DNA of 64,000 nucleotides from Flagellimonas lutimaris (GTDB lineage Bacteria > Bacteroidota > Bacteroidia > Flavobacteriales > Flavobacteriaceae), in NCBI RefSeq assembly GCF_003581615.1, contig NZ_QXFH01000077.1, positions 256,070 to 320,069 on the forward strand, given 5' to 3'. The notes beneath the pieces were generated by a model. It searched no databases and had not been told where the DNA came from. It worked only from the letters and a program-made list of their open reading frames with translations. Below are positions 34,355 to 42,990 of the stretch, in pieces; the first letter of the stretch is position 1; each line of letters starts with the position of its first letter. Made by a program: the position numbers and the translations under genes.

Positions 34355-35944
34355 CTATTGTTTTCTTAATACTATTCCTGATTTTATATCCTTGAATTCA
34401 CCGTTTTCAACTGCCAAACCTCCGTTCACGATTACAAATTCGATACCTTCGGAATATTGATGTGGTTTTTCAAAAGTGGCTTTGTCAATAACAGTTTCTG
34501 GATTAAAGATGGTAATATCTGCCCTTAATCCTTCTTTAATTAAACCGCGGTCAGATAAGTTAAGACTTTGCGCTGGTAAATAGGTCATTTTTCGAATAGC
34601 CTCGCTTAGTTCCAAGGTGTTTTTCTCCCGAACATATCGTCCAAGGACCCTTGGGAAGGTTCCATACCACCGAGGGTGCGGGTGACCCATGCCCGGTTCT
34701 ACCAATCTACCGTCTGAACCTATCATGGTAAACGGATGTTTCATGATGCGTTCTACATCTTCTTCGGCCATGGCGTGGAAAACACAAGAGGCGCCACCGT
34801 TCAATTGCGCTTTAATGACCATATCGGCACCATTTTCCACCGATGGTTCCAAGTCGTTTTGTTCGCACCAGTATTTCAATGTTTTTCCTTCCAGTTCCGG
34901 CTGCCATTCAACCTTCGCAAACTGAACCCTGTCCAGATCGGAACCTCCCCGATCATTAAGGATATTGAAAACGATGCCATTTTTTATACTGTCTCTCAAT
35001 ACGGGGTCTGCAACGCGTTCCTCAAAGGCTTCTTGTCCGCCAGCTCTTGCCCAACTGGGAATTAAAACTGATATCCCAGTGTAACTCGCTGCATAGGGAT
35101 ATTGGTCCATTTTAATGTCAAGTCCTTTGGCCCTAGCGGAATCCACCATGGCGAGGGTTCGCGCACTTTTTCCCCACATAGGTTTTCCAATGGCTTTATG
35201 GTGAGTCAATACCACAGGAATATCGGCTTCTTCGGAAATTTGAATGGCTTCGGCAACGGCATCAAATAGCCCCAGACCTTCTTCTCTTAAGTGTGATGTA
35301 TAAATACCGCCATAGTCTGAAGCTACTTTGGAAAGACTAATGACTTCGTCGACTTTGGAAAAGGCCCCAGGCAGATATTTTAAACCTGTTGAGATGCCAA
35401 AGGCACCATCTTTCATTGCACTGTCCACTTCAGCTTCCATGGCTTTGAGCTCTTCTGCTGTTGGTGCTCTATTTTCTAGCCCCATGATATTTCTTCGAAT
35501 GGTGTTATGACCAACTAGATAAGCCACATTCATTCCAACACCTTTATTTTGGAGACTGTCCATGTAAGGTTTGAGCGGATAGGGTGAACTGCCATCGGGC
35601 CCGCCCAATGATGTGGTAACCCCTTGCCTAACATGGCTCTCGCAAGAGTTAAGTTCCATGATGGGCTCAATATGTGTGTGCATGTCAATAAAACCAGGTG
35701 AAACAGCTAATCCAGAAGCATCAATTATTTTGTTTGCTTTGGCATTGTCGAATTCTCCCAAGGCAACAATCATGGAGTCTTTGATGGCAATGTCGGTAAC
35801 TATTGGGTCTCCACCTTTGCCATCGTAGACGTTGCCGTTTAAAATTAAGATGTCATAGGTATCTTGGTTACTACAGGAGAAAACCCATAGCAGGCATACT
35901 CCCAATAGTGTTTTAAAAAGTGTGTTGGAATTAGTTTTGGTCAT
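34355..35944 (-). CDS. Lipoprotein D-aminoacylase-like amidohydrolase
   Basis: A 529-residue amidohydrolase of the N-acyl-D-amino-acid deacylase group. Lipobox VFSC (Cys24) anchors it outside the cytoplasm. The metal site begins GFIDMHTHIE (His89, His91), and Cys101 in ELNSCESHVRQGVTT matches the position of the cysteine ligand known in D-aminoacylases. Further motifs are VVLTHHKAIGKPMWG, IGSDGRLVEPGMGHPHPRWY (the aspartate of the site) and the C-terminal LIKEGLRADITIFNPETV. The reaction would be removal of an N-acyl group, or hydrolysis of a peptide bond, next to a D-amino acid. The transaminase gene lies 14 bases upstream and the peptidase gene 15 bases downstream. Confidence 0.88.
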   Translation of the reverse strand: MTKTNSNTLFKTLLGVCLLWVFSCSNQDTYDILILNGNVYDGKGGDPIVTDIAIKDSMIVALGEFDNAKANKIIDASGLAVSPGFIDMHTHIEPIMELNSCESHVRQGVTTSLGGPDGSSPYPLKPYMDSLQNKGVGMNVAYLVGHNTIRRNIMGLENRAPTAEELKAMEAEVDSAMKDGAFGISTGLKYLPGAFSKVDEVISLSKVASDYGGIYTSHLREEGLGLFDAVAEAIQISEEADIPVVLTHHKAIGKPMWGKSARTLAMVDSARAKGLDIKMDQYPYAASYTGISVLIPSWARAGGQEAFEERVADPVLRDSIKNGIVFNILNDRGGSDLDRVQFAKVEWQPELEGKTLKYWCEQNDLEPSVENGADMVIKAQLNGGASCVFHAMAEEDVERIMKHPFTMIGSDGRLVEPGMGHPHPRWYGTFPRVLGRYVREKNTLELSEAIRKMTYLPAQSLNLSDRGLIKEGLRADITIFNPETVIDKATFEKPHQYSEGIEFVIVNGGLAVENGEFKDIKSGIVLRKQ

Positions 35945-35958
35945 AATTAAGTGGTTAT

Positions 35959-36837
35959 TTATAAAGTAATATTGGCCGTGTTTATTTCTCTGAGTTGTGC
36001 AAATGCTTTTTGAAGCTTGATGGTGACTTTGCCGATTTCATCATTTTTATAAAAAGTACGGGAACCCAGTTGGGCGATAGAAGCCACTTGAGTAGTTGTG
36101 CCTGTAAAAAAGGCCTCGTCCATATGTTCAATTTCGTTTTCAGCAATGGGTTTCTCGTTTACAGGTATATCAAGGTCACTACAAAGTTTTAGTACAATCT
36201 TTCTTGTAATGCCGTTCAAGATATGTTCGTTGGCCGGATGGGTGAGAACAGTGCCATCTTTCACAAAAAAGATATTGGTGTGCGACCCTTCCGAAATGAC
36301 ACCATCTCTTACCAAAGCAGCTTCATTGGTATTTGCGTTCATTGCCGCTTCGTTGGTCATAATATTGCCCAACAATGAAGTGGATTTAATATCGCATCGA
36401 TGCCATCTAAAATCAGGTTCCAAGATAGCCTTCATGTTCTTAGGATTTATGTGCGGAAGACTGAAGGGTAGGGCATACATCATCACGGTTGCAGGAACAC
36501 CTTTTGGATACGAGTGTTTTCTAGGAGCTACTCCACGGGTTACTTGCATGTAAATCAAACAAGACTGGTCCGTCAAATTGGAAGCTTTAAGCAGTACTTC
36601 CAAATTATCATCGATTTCCTTGATATTATATTGGATTCCAATTTTATTCAGATTGTCTTGTAGTCTATCTAGGTGTGCCTTTTTATAGAAAAGACCATTT
36701 TCCAACTGCACCATTACTTCGTAAATACCATCTCCGAACAAAAAACCACGATCAAAAACTGATATTTTGGCGTCTTCAGCAGATACTATTTTACCATTTA
36801 AATAAACTTTTTTAGGAAAATTTCCTTTGGGCAACAT
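35959..36837 (-). CDS. dat: D-amino-acid transaminase (class IV aminotransferase)
   Basis: A 292-residue cytoplasmic PLP enzyme. Fold-type IV motifs are VFDRGFLFGDGIYEVM near 28-43, the catalytic lysine Lys151 in DIKSTSLLGN, GVISEGSHTNIFFVKDG near 178-194 and FFTGTTTQVASI near 244-255. The segment QVTRGVAPRKHSYP near 98-111 is the hallmark that separates D-amino-acid transaminases from branched-chain ones. The enzyme converts D-alanine and 2-oxoglutarate to pyruvate and D-glutamate. As the first gene of a five-gene run whose other products are all exported, it would handle D-amino acids that they release and that are taken up. Confidence 0.9.
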   Translation of the reverse strand: MLPKGNFPKKVYLNGKIVSAEDAKISVFDRGFLFGDGIYEVMVQLENGLFYKKAHLDRLQDNLNKIGIQYNIKEIDDNLEVLLKASNLTDQSCLIYMQVTRGVAPRKHSYPKGVPATVMMYALPFSLPHINPKNMKAILEPDFRWHRCDIKSTSLLGNIMTNEAAMNANTNEAALVRDGVISEGSHTNIFFVKDGTVLTHPANEHILNGITRKIVLKLCSDLDIPVNEKPIAENEIEHMDEAFFTGTTTQVASIAQLGSRTFYKNDEIGKVTIKLQKAFAQLREINTANITL

Positions 36838-37080
36838 GTAAGGTTGGTTTTAAGCAGAAAAACGCAATTTGCGCTTTAGGCAATCTTGTTGTGTGAAGGT
36901 AACTGTTATTTCTTAAAATTAAAATTCAGCGATAAAGTTTGGTCAGGCGATAAAATAATTTTGTGAAATTTTTGAAAAGCTTCGGCTCTTTTTGAGAAAT
37001 TCATTCCCGTTAACAATAGATTTAGATGGTAAGTTTTAATTTTTGGGGAGTTTTAACGTACTTCACAAAAAAGAAAAAGC

Positions 37081-37602
37081 ATGATCATTTTTGTTGATAT
37101 GGACGAGGTAATTGCAGACGCCTACCAAGCCCATATAGATATTTATAACCAAGAATTCAACGCTCAAATAAAAGCAGAAGAATGCCATGGTAGGGAATTT
37201 TGGCAATGTGTGCCTCAAGAACATCAACAATCCATAAAGGACCATACAAGGCGAGATGGCTTTTTTCAGGATTTAAAAATAATTGAAGGTAGTCAGGAGG
37301 TACTAACGGAGTTGAGCAAAAAGCATGAGGTCTATATTGCTTCAGCTGCCATGGAGTTTCCACAATCGCTAAGGGAAAAATCGGATTGGCTGGATGAATT
37401 CTTTCCTTTTATTTCTTGGCAGAACCGAATCCTCTGTGGCAACAAGCATGTTTTAAAGGGTGATGTGCTCATAGACGACCGTAGCAAGAATCTTGGACCC
37501 TTTGATGGAAGGTCCATTATGTTCACCTCTCCACATAATATGAATGTTACCAGCTTTGAACGTGCCAATTCGTGGAAAGATATCGCCGATAAACTTTTGT
37601 AA
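37081..37602 (+). CDS. 5'(3')-deoxyribonucleotidase-like phosphatase (NT5C type)
   Basis: A 173-residue HAD-superfamily protein. It begins IIFVDMDEVIADAYQAH, with the two catalytic aspartates Asp6 and Asp8. Later come EVYIASAAMEFPQ (motif II serine region), KHVLKGDVLIDDRSKNLGPF (motif IV aspartates) and MFTSPHNM. Members dephosphorylate deoxynucleoside monophosphates or similar small phosphates. It is cytoplasmic and short, as usual for the family. It is divergent from the D-amino-acid operon, 243 bases away, and the next gene begins 12 bases after its stop codon. Confidence 0.85.
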   Translation: MIIFVDMDEVIADAYQAHIDIYNQEFNAQIKAEECHGREFWQCVPQEHQQSIKDHTRRDGFFQDLKIIEGSQEVLTELSKKHEVYIASAAMEFPQSLREKSDWLDEFFPFISWQNRILCGNKHVLKGDVLIDDRSKNLGPFDGRSIMFTSPHNMNVTSFERANSWKDIADKLL

Positions 37603-37614
37603 CTTGTGACCACA

Positions 37615-38334
37615 ATGCAAAAGAATTTATCCAGATTTTTAGTTTTGGCCGGTTTGTTGCTCCTACAAGCATGTGCGGCTCAATCACATCTTGTCCAAGA
37701 CGAGCTGGAAACAATTTCGAAAGAAAATTTAAAGTACTACCTCTATTACCCCGAGGATTATTTTGATTCAGAGGAAGATTTTGGACTATTGCTTTTCCTC
37801 CATGGTGGAGGAGAATCCGGTAGAAATATAGAGGAAATCAAGGATACGGGGCCACCCAAAATGTTGGCGGAAGGTAAACAATTTCCATTTTTGATTTTGG
37901 CCCCGCAAAACTCCCACGCAAAAAAATGGTGGAACACAGATGCCGTTGTCCAATTATTGGATTCCGTGGTTAATTCCAATAGAGTGGATAAAAATAGAAT
38001 CTACCTGACTGGCTTGAGTAGGGGAGGAAGTGCCTCTTGGGAGTTGGCCACCCAATATCCGGACAAGTTCGCGGCCATGGCCGTGGTCTGTGGAATGACA
38101 CCTTTACCTTATGCACATTGGATAGACCAAAATATGCCCATATGGGTTTTTCATGGCGATCAAGATGATGTGATTGATGTGGAAGAGTCCGATAAAATGG
38201 TCGAAAAGCTACGTGAAATGGGACGCGATGTCCGTTACACCAGATACCATGGTGTTGGTCATAATGCTTGGGGAAGGGCCTACACGACGGACTCTTTATA
38301 CACATGGTTTGCCAATAAAAAACGAATGAATTAA
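37615..38334 (+). CDS. Lipoprotein alpha/beta hydrolase (esterase / dienelactone-hydrolase-like)
   Basis: About 239 residues with lipobox LLQAC. ATG 37615 is preferred over the GTG at 37606. The alpha/beta hydrolase elements are the oxyanion stretch LLLFLHGGGESGRN near 60-73, the nucleophile elbow LTGLSRGGSASWE near 133-145 (serine in GLSRG), the acid in WVFHGDQDDVIDVEES and the histidine in HGVGHNAWG. This pattern matches predicted peptidases and carbohydrate esterases of the PHB-depolymerase / feruloyl-esterase type. It starts right after the nucleotidase gene and ends 5 bases before the dipeptidase gene. Substrate unknown. Confidence 0.82.
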   Translation: MQKNLSRFLVLAGLLLLQACAAQSHLVQDELETISKENLKYYLYYPEDYFDSEEDFGLLLFLHGGGESGRNIEEIKDTGPPKMLAEGKQFPFLILAPQNSHAKKWWNTDAVVQLLDSVVNSNRVDKNRIYLTGLSRGGSASWELATQYPDKFAAMAVVCGMTPLPYAHWIDQNMPIWVFHGDQDDVIDVEESDKMVEKLREMGRDVRYTRYHGVGHNAWGRAYTTDSLYTWFANKKRMN

Positions 38335-38339
38335 GACAA

Positions 38340-39065
38340 ATGAAATATTCAATCTTTCTTTTAGGGCTTCTCTTGATCACAAGTTGTCGACAAAAACCTA
38401 AAACGAATAAAAATCATGCAGTTCAAGCTGAAACCGAAATAATCCTGGATTCAGTTTCTAAAGACACAATAGTAAAAGAAGCGAAATCAGCTTTGAAAAC
38501 ATTTGAAAGCTTGGCCGATACCACTTTTGTTCGATTGGCTGATTTTTGCAAAGACTTCGCCTATGACATGCGCTACGCTACTGAAAATAATTTTTTAAAG
38601 GCTAAAGTGTATGATTGTGCTGAGTGCTATACCCGGGTAAAAACGGCAAAGGCACTGATTGAGGCGAATAAGGATTTTATGAAAAATGGGGTGAAAATCA
38701 AGTTTTTTGATTGCTATCGCCCCAACTCTGTCCAATATAAAATGTGGGAGATCGTACCTAACCCACAATACGTTGCCAATCCGGATAAAGGGTCTATTCA
38801 TAACAAAGGAGGTGCCGTGGACATTACTTTGGTAGATATGGAAGGGAATGAACTTGATATGGGAACCGACTTTGACTACTTCGGTAAAAGGGCCTATCAT
38901 GATAATATGGACTTGCCCCAAGAAATATTGGACAACCGAAAATTATTGAAAGAGACCATGGAAGCACATGGGTTCTGGTCTATCAGAACAGAATGGTGGC
39001 ATTATAATCTTTCGGCAGCCTCCAACGATCGGGTGGCTAACTTTAAATGGGAATGTAACGACTGA
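38340..39065 (+). CDS. Lipoprotein D-alanyl-D-alanine dipeptidase (VanX/DdpX type)
   Basis: A 241-residue zinc dipeptidase with lipobox LITSC (Cys16). The family signature is complete: IKFFDCYRPNSVQYKMW near 120-136 holds the catalytic arginine, SIHNKGGAVDITL is the SxHxxGxAxD zinc motif, and the glutamate base and last zinc histidine are in RTEWWHYN near the C-terminus. It splits D-Ala-D-Ala. Outside vancomycin-resistance clusters such enzymes serve salvage of cell-wall D-Ala-D-Ala. An outer location fits scavenging of wall fragments. It is 5 bases downstream of the esterase gene, and the neighbouring divergent operon encodes D-amino-acid enzymes. Confidence 0.92.
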   Translation: MKYSIFLLGLLLITSCRQKPKTNKNHAVQAETEIILDSVSKDTIVKEAKSALKTFESLADTTFVRLADFCKDFAYDMRYATENNFLKAKVYDCAECYTRVKTAKALIEANKDFMKNGVKIKFFDCYRPNSVQYKMWEIVPNPQYVANPDKGSIHNKGGAVDITLVDMEGNELDMGTDFDYFGKRAYHDNMDLPQEILDNRKLLKETMEAHGFWSIRTEWWHYNLSAASNDRVANFKWECND

Positions 39066-39081
39066 TCAAAAATTGATTCGC

Positions 39082-40008
39082 ATGAACGCACAAATACAAA
39101 CAACCTTTCTTTGCGTATTATTTTCAATGGTGCTATCTGCACAGGATACCATAATGCCGTTATGGCCGAAGGCCATTCCCAATCAAATGGAAACTTCTGA
39201 AAAGGAAGTGATAGAACATACTGATGATGGGATTGTTTGGATCACCAATGTCCAAAAACCAACCTTGGAAGTATACTTACCGGCACAAAGAAATGCCAAC
39301 GGAAAAGCTGTGGTTATTTTTCCGGGAGGAGGATATTATGGCTTGGCCTATGATTGGGAAGGTACCGACATAGCAAAAGCTTTAAATGCAAAAGGGGTGG
39401 CAGGTATTGTTGTGAAATATCGTTTGCCAGGCTCCAAGTCAATTACCAAAAATAAAAATGTGGTCCCGCTTCAGGATGCACAGCGCGCCATAAGATTGGT
39501 AAAATCAAAAGCGGCTGAATGGAATCTTGATTCAGATAAAATTGGAATCATGGGATTTTCCGCCGGGGGGCATTTAGCATCTACCTTAGGAACACATTAT
39601 AACGACCAAGTTTATAATCGACAGGATGATGCGGATGATTTATCGGCAAGGCCTGATTTTATGATTTTAATTTATCCTGTGATTACCCTTGGAGTTTCCA
39701 GTACCCATACAGGTTCCAGAGTTTCATTGGTGGGGGAGAACCCAACCGAAGATGCAGTTGTTTACCTGTCCAATGAAAAACATGTTACGGAGGCAACACC
39801 GCCTACTTTTTTATTGCATGCTATGGATGATGATGCGGTACCTGTGGAGAATACCACCTTGTTTTTTGATGCACTAAGAAAACACAACGTGCCTACCACC
39901 ATGCACGTTTACCCTGAAGGAAGACATGGTTTTGCTTTGGCTTTGCATGATGATAAACTAAAAAACTGGACCAACCTGCTTTTTGATTGGCTTGAAACTT
40001 TGGATTAA
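39082..40008 (+). CDS. Secreted alpha/beta hydrolase (carbohydrate esterase-like)
   Basis: About 308 residues; ATG 39082 starts a signal peptide (TTFLCVLFSMVLSAQ). The frame is open from 38968 within the previous gene, but that part has no signal. Motifs are VVIFPGGGYYGLAYDWEG (HGGG-like oxyanion hole), GIMGFSAGGHLASTLG (nucleophile serine in GFSAGG), HAMDDDAVPVENT (catalytic aspartate) and EGRHGFAL (catalytic histidine). This is the pattern of BD-FAE / acetyl-xylan-esterase-like enzymes. The last 4 bases overlap the end of the convergent methyltransferase gene. It follows the dipeptidase gene by 16 bases. Confidence 0.87.
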   Translation: MNAQIQTTFLCVLFSMVLSAQDTIMPLWPKAIPNQMETSEKEVIEHTDDGIVWITNVQKPTLEVYLPAQRNANGKAVVIFPGGGYYGLAYDWEGTDIAKALNAKGVAGIVVKYRLPGSKSITKNKNVVPLQDAQRAIRLVKSKAAEWNLDSDKIGIMGFSAGGHLASTLGTHYNDQVYNRQDDADDLSARPDFMILIYPVITLGVSSTHTGSRVSLVGENPTEDAVVYLSNEKHVTEATPPTFLLHAMDDDAVPVENTTLFFDALRKHNVPTTMHVYPEGRHGFALALHDDKLKNWTNLLFDWLETLD

Positions 40009-41189
40009 TCAACCACTTTTTCGCAATCTAGAACTAATAAGGAGTCGTTAATGGCCTTAGTGAAGAATACATAACGACTGCCCCCATCTTTGATTTTATG
40101 TTTTTTGCGAAGCTCCGCTACGGAGATCGGGAAATTCCGTGTCGTGATATTTGCTTTTGATAGGGAGATTGATTTCAATGATTTTTTGGAATAGGGGAGG
40201 ATGTGTTGGACTTTAAATCTTCTACCTGGGAAATCAAGGATTTCCTCGGATGTATATAAATGTGAATGCGGGTGTAGCTTTTTTAAACCATATGCTTTCG
40301 CCACAGACTTAAAACCTCCGGATTTTAAAATAGCGGCATTGGGTTCGTATAAATAAGAAGCAGGTTCACCAAAATCTATGTTGATGTGCTGTTCCTTTTC
40401 CAATAAAAAGTCGAACTCATCATTTTGCTTTGGTTGTAAGTTGATGGTTTTTATTTCAATGCTTCCTTTGAATCCTTTTTCCAAAATAAAAAGAAGCTCC
40501 TTTACTTCATTTTGAACGGCCACTACATGAACCTCTTTTACAAAATTCAATTCTATAATCCCCATTTTAATATCCAAAAGTGGGGATGTTTTGACCAAGA
40601 CGTTTTGTGCTTTTTCAAAAAGCAAAGGAAGATGTTCGGGTAAATTTGGCAGGCAGTCTTCTAATAAAAACACCTTCCCTTTTTTGTCATTTCTTCTTGA
40701 TGGGTCAACAAAAACCCAATCAAAATTCGAGCTGGAGTTTTTTAAAAAATCAATGCCATTCACCGAAAAGCATTCAATGTTTGCTTGCCCTAAAATTTCG
40801 AAATTATGATGAGCAATTTCACTCAATTCCGGGTTAATTTCGCAATGCAAAACCGACTCCATTTTTTTGGAAAAAAAGTAGCTGTCAACACCAAATCCTC
40901 CCGTAAGGTCAATGAGTGATTTTCCGTCTACTATTTGAGCTTTGTATTGAGCGGTCAGTTCGGAACTGGTTTGTTCAATATTTAGTTTGTTGGGATAATA
41001 AATGTTGGGCGTGTTGAACCATGTGGGAAGCTTATCCTGACACTTTTTTTTAGCTTCAATCTGTTCCGCCAATTCCTTTTGGGCTATTCCTTCAAAAATA
41101 GGTTCACGCAATAAAACTGACATGATGTCAGATGATATTTTCTGAAATATAAAATCCTGTACACCAGTATTTAAAATAAGTTTATTCAA
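40005..41189 (-). CDS. THUMP-like class I SAM-dependent methyltransferase
   Basis: A 394-residue cytoplasmic protein. The SAM-binding Rossmann fold has LIDLTGGFGVDSYFFSKKM near 93-111 (motif I), CEINPELSEIAHHNFEILG near 116-134, and WVFVDPSRRNDKKGKVF near 157-173, the DPxR-like motif IV. The C-terminal part carries the THUMP-like domain found in Bacteroidota homologs (RRFKVQHILPYSKKSLK). It probably methylates a tRNA or rRNA; the target is not known. The start is TTG at 41189, 7 bases after the AI-2E transporter stop codon; it is the last gene of a three-gene operon with DUF4159 and the transporter. Confidence 0.82.
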   Translation of the reverse strand: MNKLILNTGVQDFIFQKISSDIMSVLLREPIFEGIAQKELAEQIEAKKKCQDKLPTWFNTPNIYYPNKLNIEQTSSELTAQYKAQIVDGKSLIDLTGGFGVDSYFFSKKMESVLHCEINPELSEIAHHNFEILGQANIECFSVNGIDFLKNSSSNFDWVFVDPSRRNDKKGKVFLLEDCLPNLPEHLPLLFEKAQNVLVKTSPLLDIKMGIIELNFVKEVHVVAVQNEVKELLFILEKGFKGSIEIKTINLQPKQNDEFDFLLEKEQHINIDFGEPASYLYEPNAAILKSGGFKSVAKAYGLKKLHPHSHLYTSEEILDFPGRRFKVQHILPYSKKSLKSISLSKANITTRNFPISVAELRKKHKIKDGGSRYVFFTKAINDSLLVLDCEKVVD

Positions 41190-41196
41190 ACTGATG

Positions 41197-42297
41197 CTAT
41201 AAGTTTTTTGTCAATTTTTTTACAAAAGAATAATCTGCTAAAAATTCCTTTAAAATTACTTTTATGGCGGTATATCCTGGTACTGCGACCACCATACCTA
41301 CTATACCGAACAACAACCCTGCGATGATGATAATCAAGAAGATTTCCAAGGGATGGGATTTTACACTTTTGGAAAAAATAAAAGGCTGTGAAAAGAAATT
41401 ATCAATGAGTTGACCTATGGTCAATCCGATTAAAACATACATTGCTTTAGGCAAAATAACGGTGCTAAAATCAGCATCCAAAAAACTGGTCATTGTTAAG
41501 GTAATCATGGTTACCCCACCTATGATCGGGCCAATGTATGGAATGATGTTGAAGAGTGCACACAAGAACGCAATCACGATGGCATTTTCTACACCGACAA
41601 TTAGGAGTGCAATAGTATAAATTACAAACAATATAAAAAGCTGAAGCAATATACCGGCAAAGTATCTGGAAAGTAAATTGTTGATCTTATCAATGGACTT
41701 TACCAAGTTACTTTCTTTGTTGTCTGGAACAAATGTCAAGATTCCATTTTGTAACAATTTACTGTCCTTTAAAAAGAAAAAGGAAATGAAGAGAACTGAA
41801 AAAAGACCGATACTGAAATTACTTAAAGCATTGACAAAAGAATTGAGGAAATTTGGTATGAATCCTAAATCCAATCCTTTAAGTACATTTTCCTCTATTT
41901 GGGATTCATCCAATAAATTATTGAAACTTCCTGTGGAGGCACCAAAATAGTCCAAGGTTTGTAAATAAAGTGTATTCAGGTCGCCTTTAAGAGCTTCTAT
42001 GTCGAGTAAAGATAGATTTTTACTTTGCTCAGCAATTAACGGTATAAATAAGGCTAGAATCCCTAAAAAAATGCATAACATAAATACCATAGTGACCACT
42101 ACTGCCAAGGTATTCGGAAATTTAAGCCTTCGCCGCAAGAACAGAACAATGGGTCTGCCCAATAAGGCTAAAACAGCGGCAATGGCCAAATAAGCCAATA
42201 CAGACTGAATTTTATAAAAAAACCAACCCAAAAGCACCACGCCCACTATAATGGCGACGGCCCGAAGTATTCCGTTTGCTATTGTTTTTGCGTTCAT
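41197..42297 (-). CDS. AI-2E-family membrane transporter
   Basis: A 366-residue inner-membrane protein with about eight hydrophobic segments arranged as in PF01594: two near residues 13-70, an extracytoplasmic region from about 85 to 150, then helices near 158-178 and 210-345. The characteristic segment NIIPYIGPIIGGV lies near 252-264. Family members export small molecules such as AI-2, or act as sodium/proton antiporters; many have no known substrate. The gene lies 3 bases after DUF4159 and 7 bases before the THUMP-like methyltransferase gene, forming a tight operon. Confidence 0.88.
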   Translation of the reverse strand: MNAKTIANGILRAVAIIVGVVLLGWFFYKIQSVLAYLAIAAVLALLGRPIVLFLRRRLKFPNTLAVVVTMVFMLCIFLGILALFIPLIAEQSKNLSLLDIEALKGDLNTLYLQTLDYFGASTGSFNNLLDESQIEENVLKGLDLGFIPNFLNSFVNALSNFSIGLFSVLFISFFFLKDSKLLQNGILTFVPDNKESNLVKSIDKINNLLSRYFAGILLQLFILFVIYTIALLIVGVENAIVIAFLCALFNIIPYIGPIIGGVTMITLTMTSFLDADFSTVILPKAMYVLIGLTIGQLIDNFFSQPFIFSKSVKSHPLEIFLIIIIAGLLFGIVGMVVAVPGYTAIKVILKEFLADYSFVKKLTKNL

Positions 42298-42300
42298 CGA

Positions 42301-42951
42301 TTAACTTTTAAAAGCGTATTCCACAATGTTGGCACCCATCTGCAATGCTTTTATTCGAACTTCTTCGGGGTCGTTGTGCACGGAGGGATCTTCCCAACCA
42401 TCACCGAGATCACACTCATAAGTATATAGCAAAATAAGTCTTCCTTGGTTAAAAATGCCAAAGGCTTGAGGTCTTTTTCCATCATGCTCATGAATTTTGG
42501 GAAGTCCATCGGGGAATTCAAATTTTTGTGAAAAAATGGGATGATCTGAGCCCAATTCCTCCAATGGTTCATCCGGAAAAACTTTTTCCAACTCTCTTTT
42601 TAAATAGGGTTCCATGCCATAATTATCATCAATATGTAAAAAACCTCCGGATAAGAGATAGGTTCGTAAATTTTGCACCTCTTCATCAGTAAAAAAAACA
42701 TTTCCGTGTCCGGTCATGTGCAAGAAAGGATATTTAAAAATGGAAACACTTCCAGCCTCTACGGTTTCTGGTTCAGGATTGATTTTAGTACCAATATTGG
42801 TGTTGCAAAACTGAATCAGATTGGGTAGTGCCGTAGGATTGGAGTACCAATCGCCACCGCCACCATATTTAAGAATTGCAATTTCCTGCGAAGTAGCCAG
42901 AGCCATCACAAAAAAAGTTAAAGTACATATTAACTTGGTAAGTTGTGCCAT
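42301..42951 (-). CDS. DUF4159 domain protein, exported
   Basis: A 216-residue protein with a signal peptide (LICTLTFFVMALATS, cleaved before QE). The mature part has ILKYGGGGDWYSNPTALPNL near 25-44, HMTGHGNVFFTDEEVQNL near 78-95, GGFLHIDDNYGMEPYLKREL and the end RIKALQMGANIVEYAFKS. This is the DUF4159 pattern, a glutaminase-like fold without known activity. It is the first gene of the DUF4159, AI-2E, THUMP-like methyltransferase operon and is divergent from the DUF1223 gene with 39 bases between starts. Confidence 0.85.
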   Translation of the reverse strand: MAQLTKLICTLTFFVMALATSQEIAILKYGGGGDWYSNPTALPNLIQFCNTNIGTKINPEPETVEAGSVSIFKYPFLHMTGHGNVFFTDEEVQNLRTYLLSGGFLHIDDNYGMEPYLKRELEKVFPDEPLEELGSDHPIFSQKFEFPDGLPKIHEHDGKRPQAFGIFNQGRLILLYTYECDLGDGWEDPSVHNDPEEVRIKALQMGANIVEYAFKS

Positions 42952-42990
42952 TTAAATACGAATAACTATACAATCAAAAGTACAGTATTC

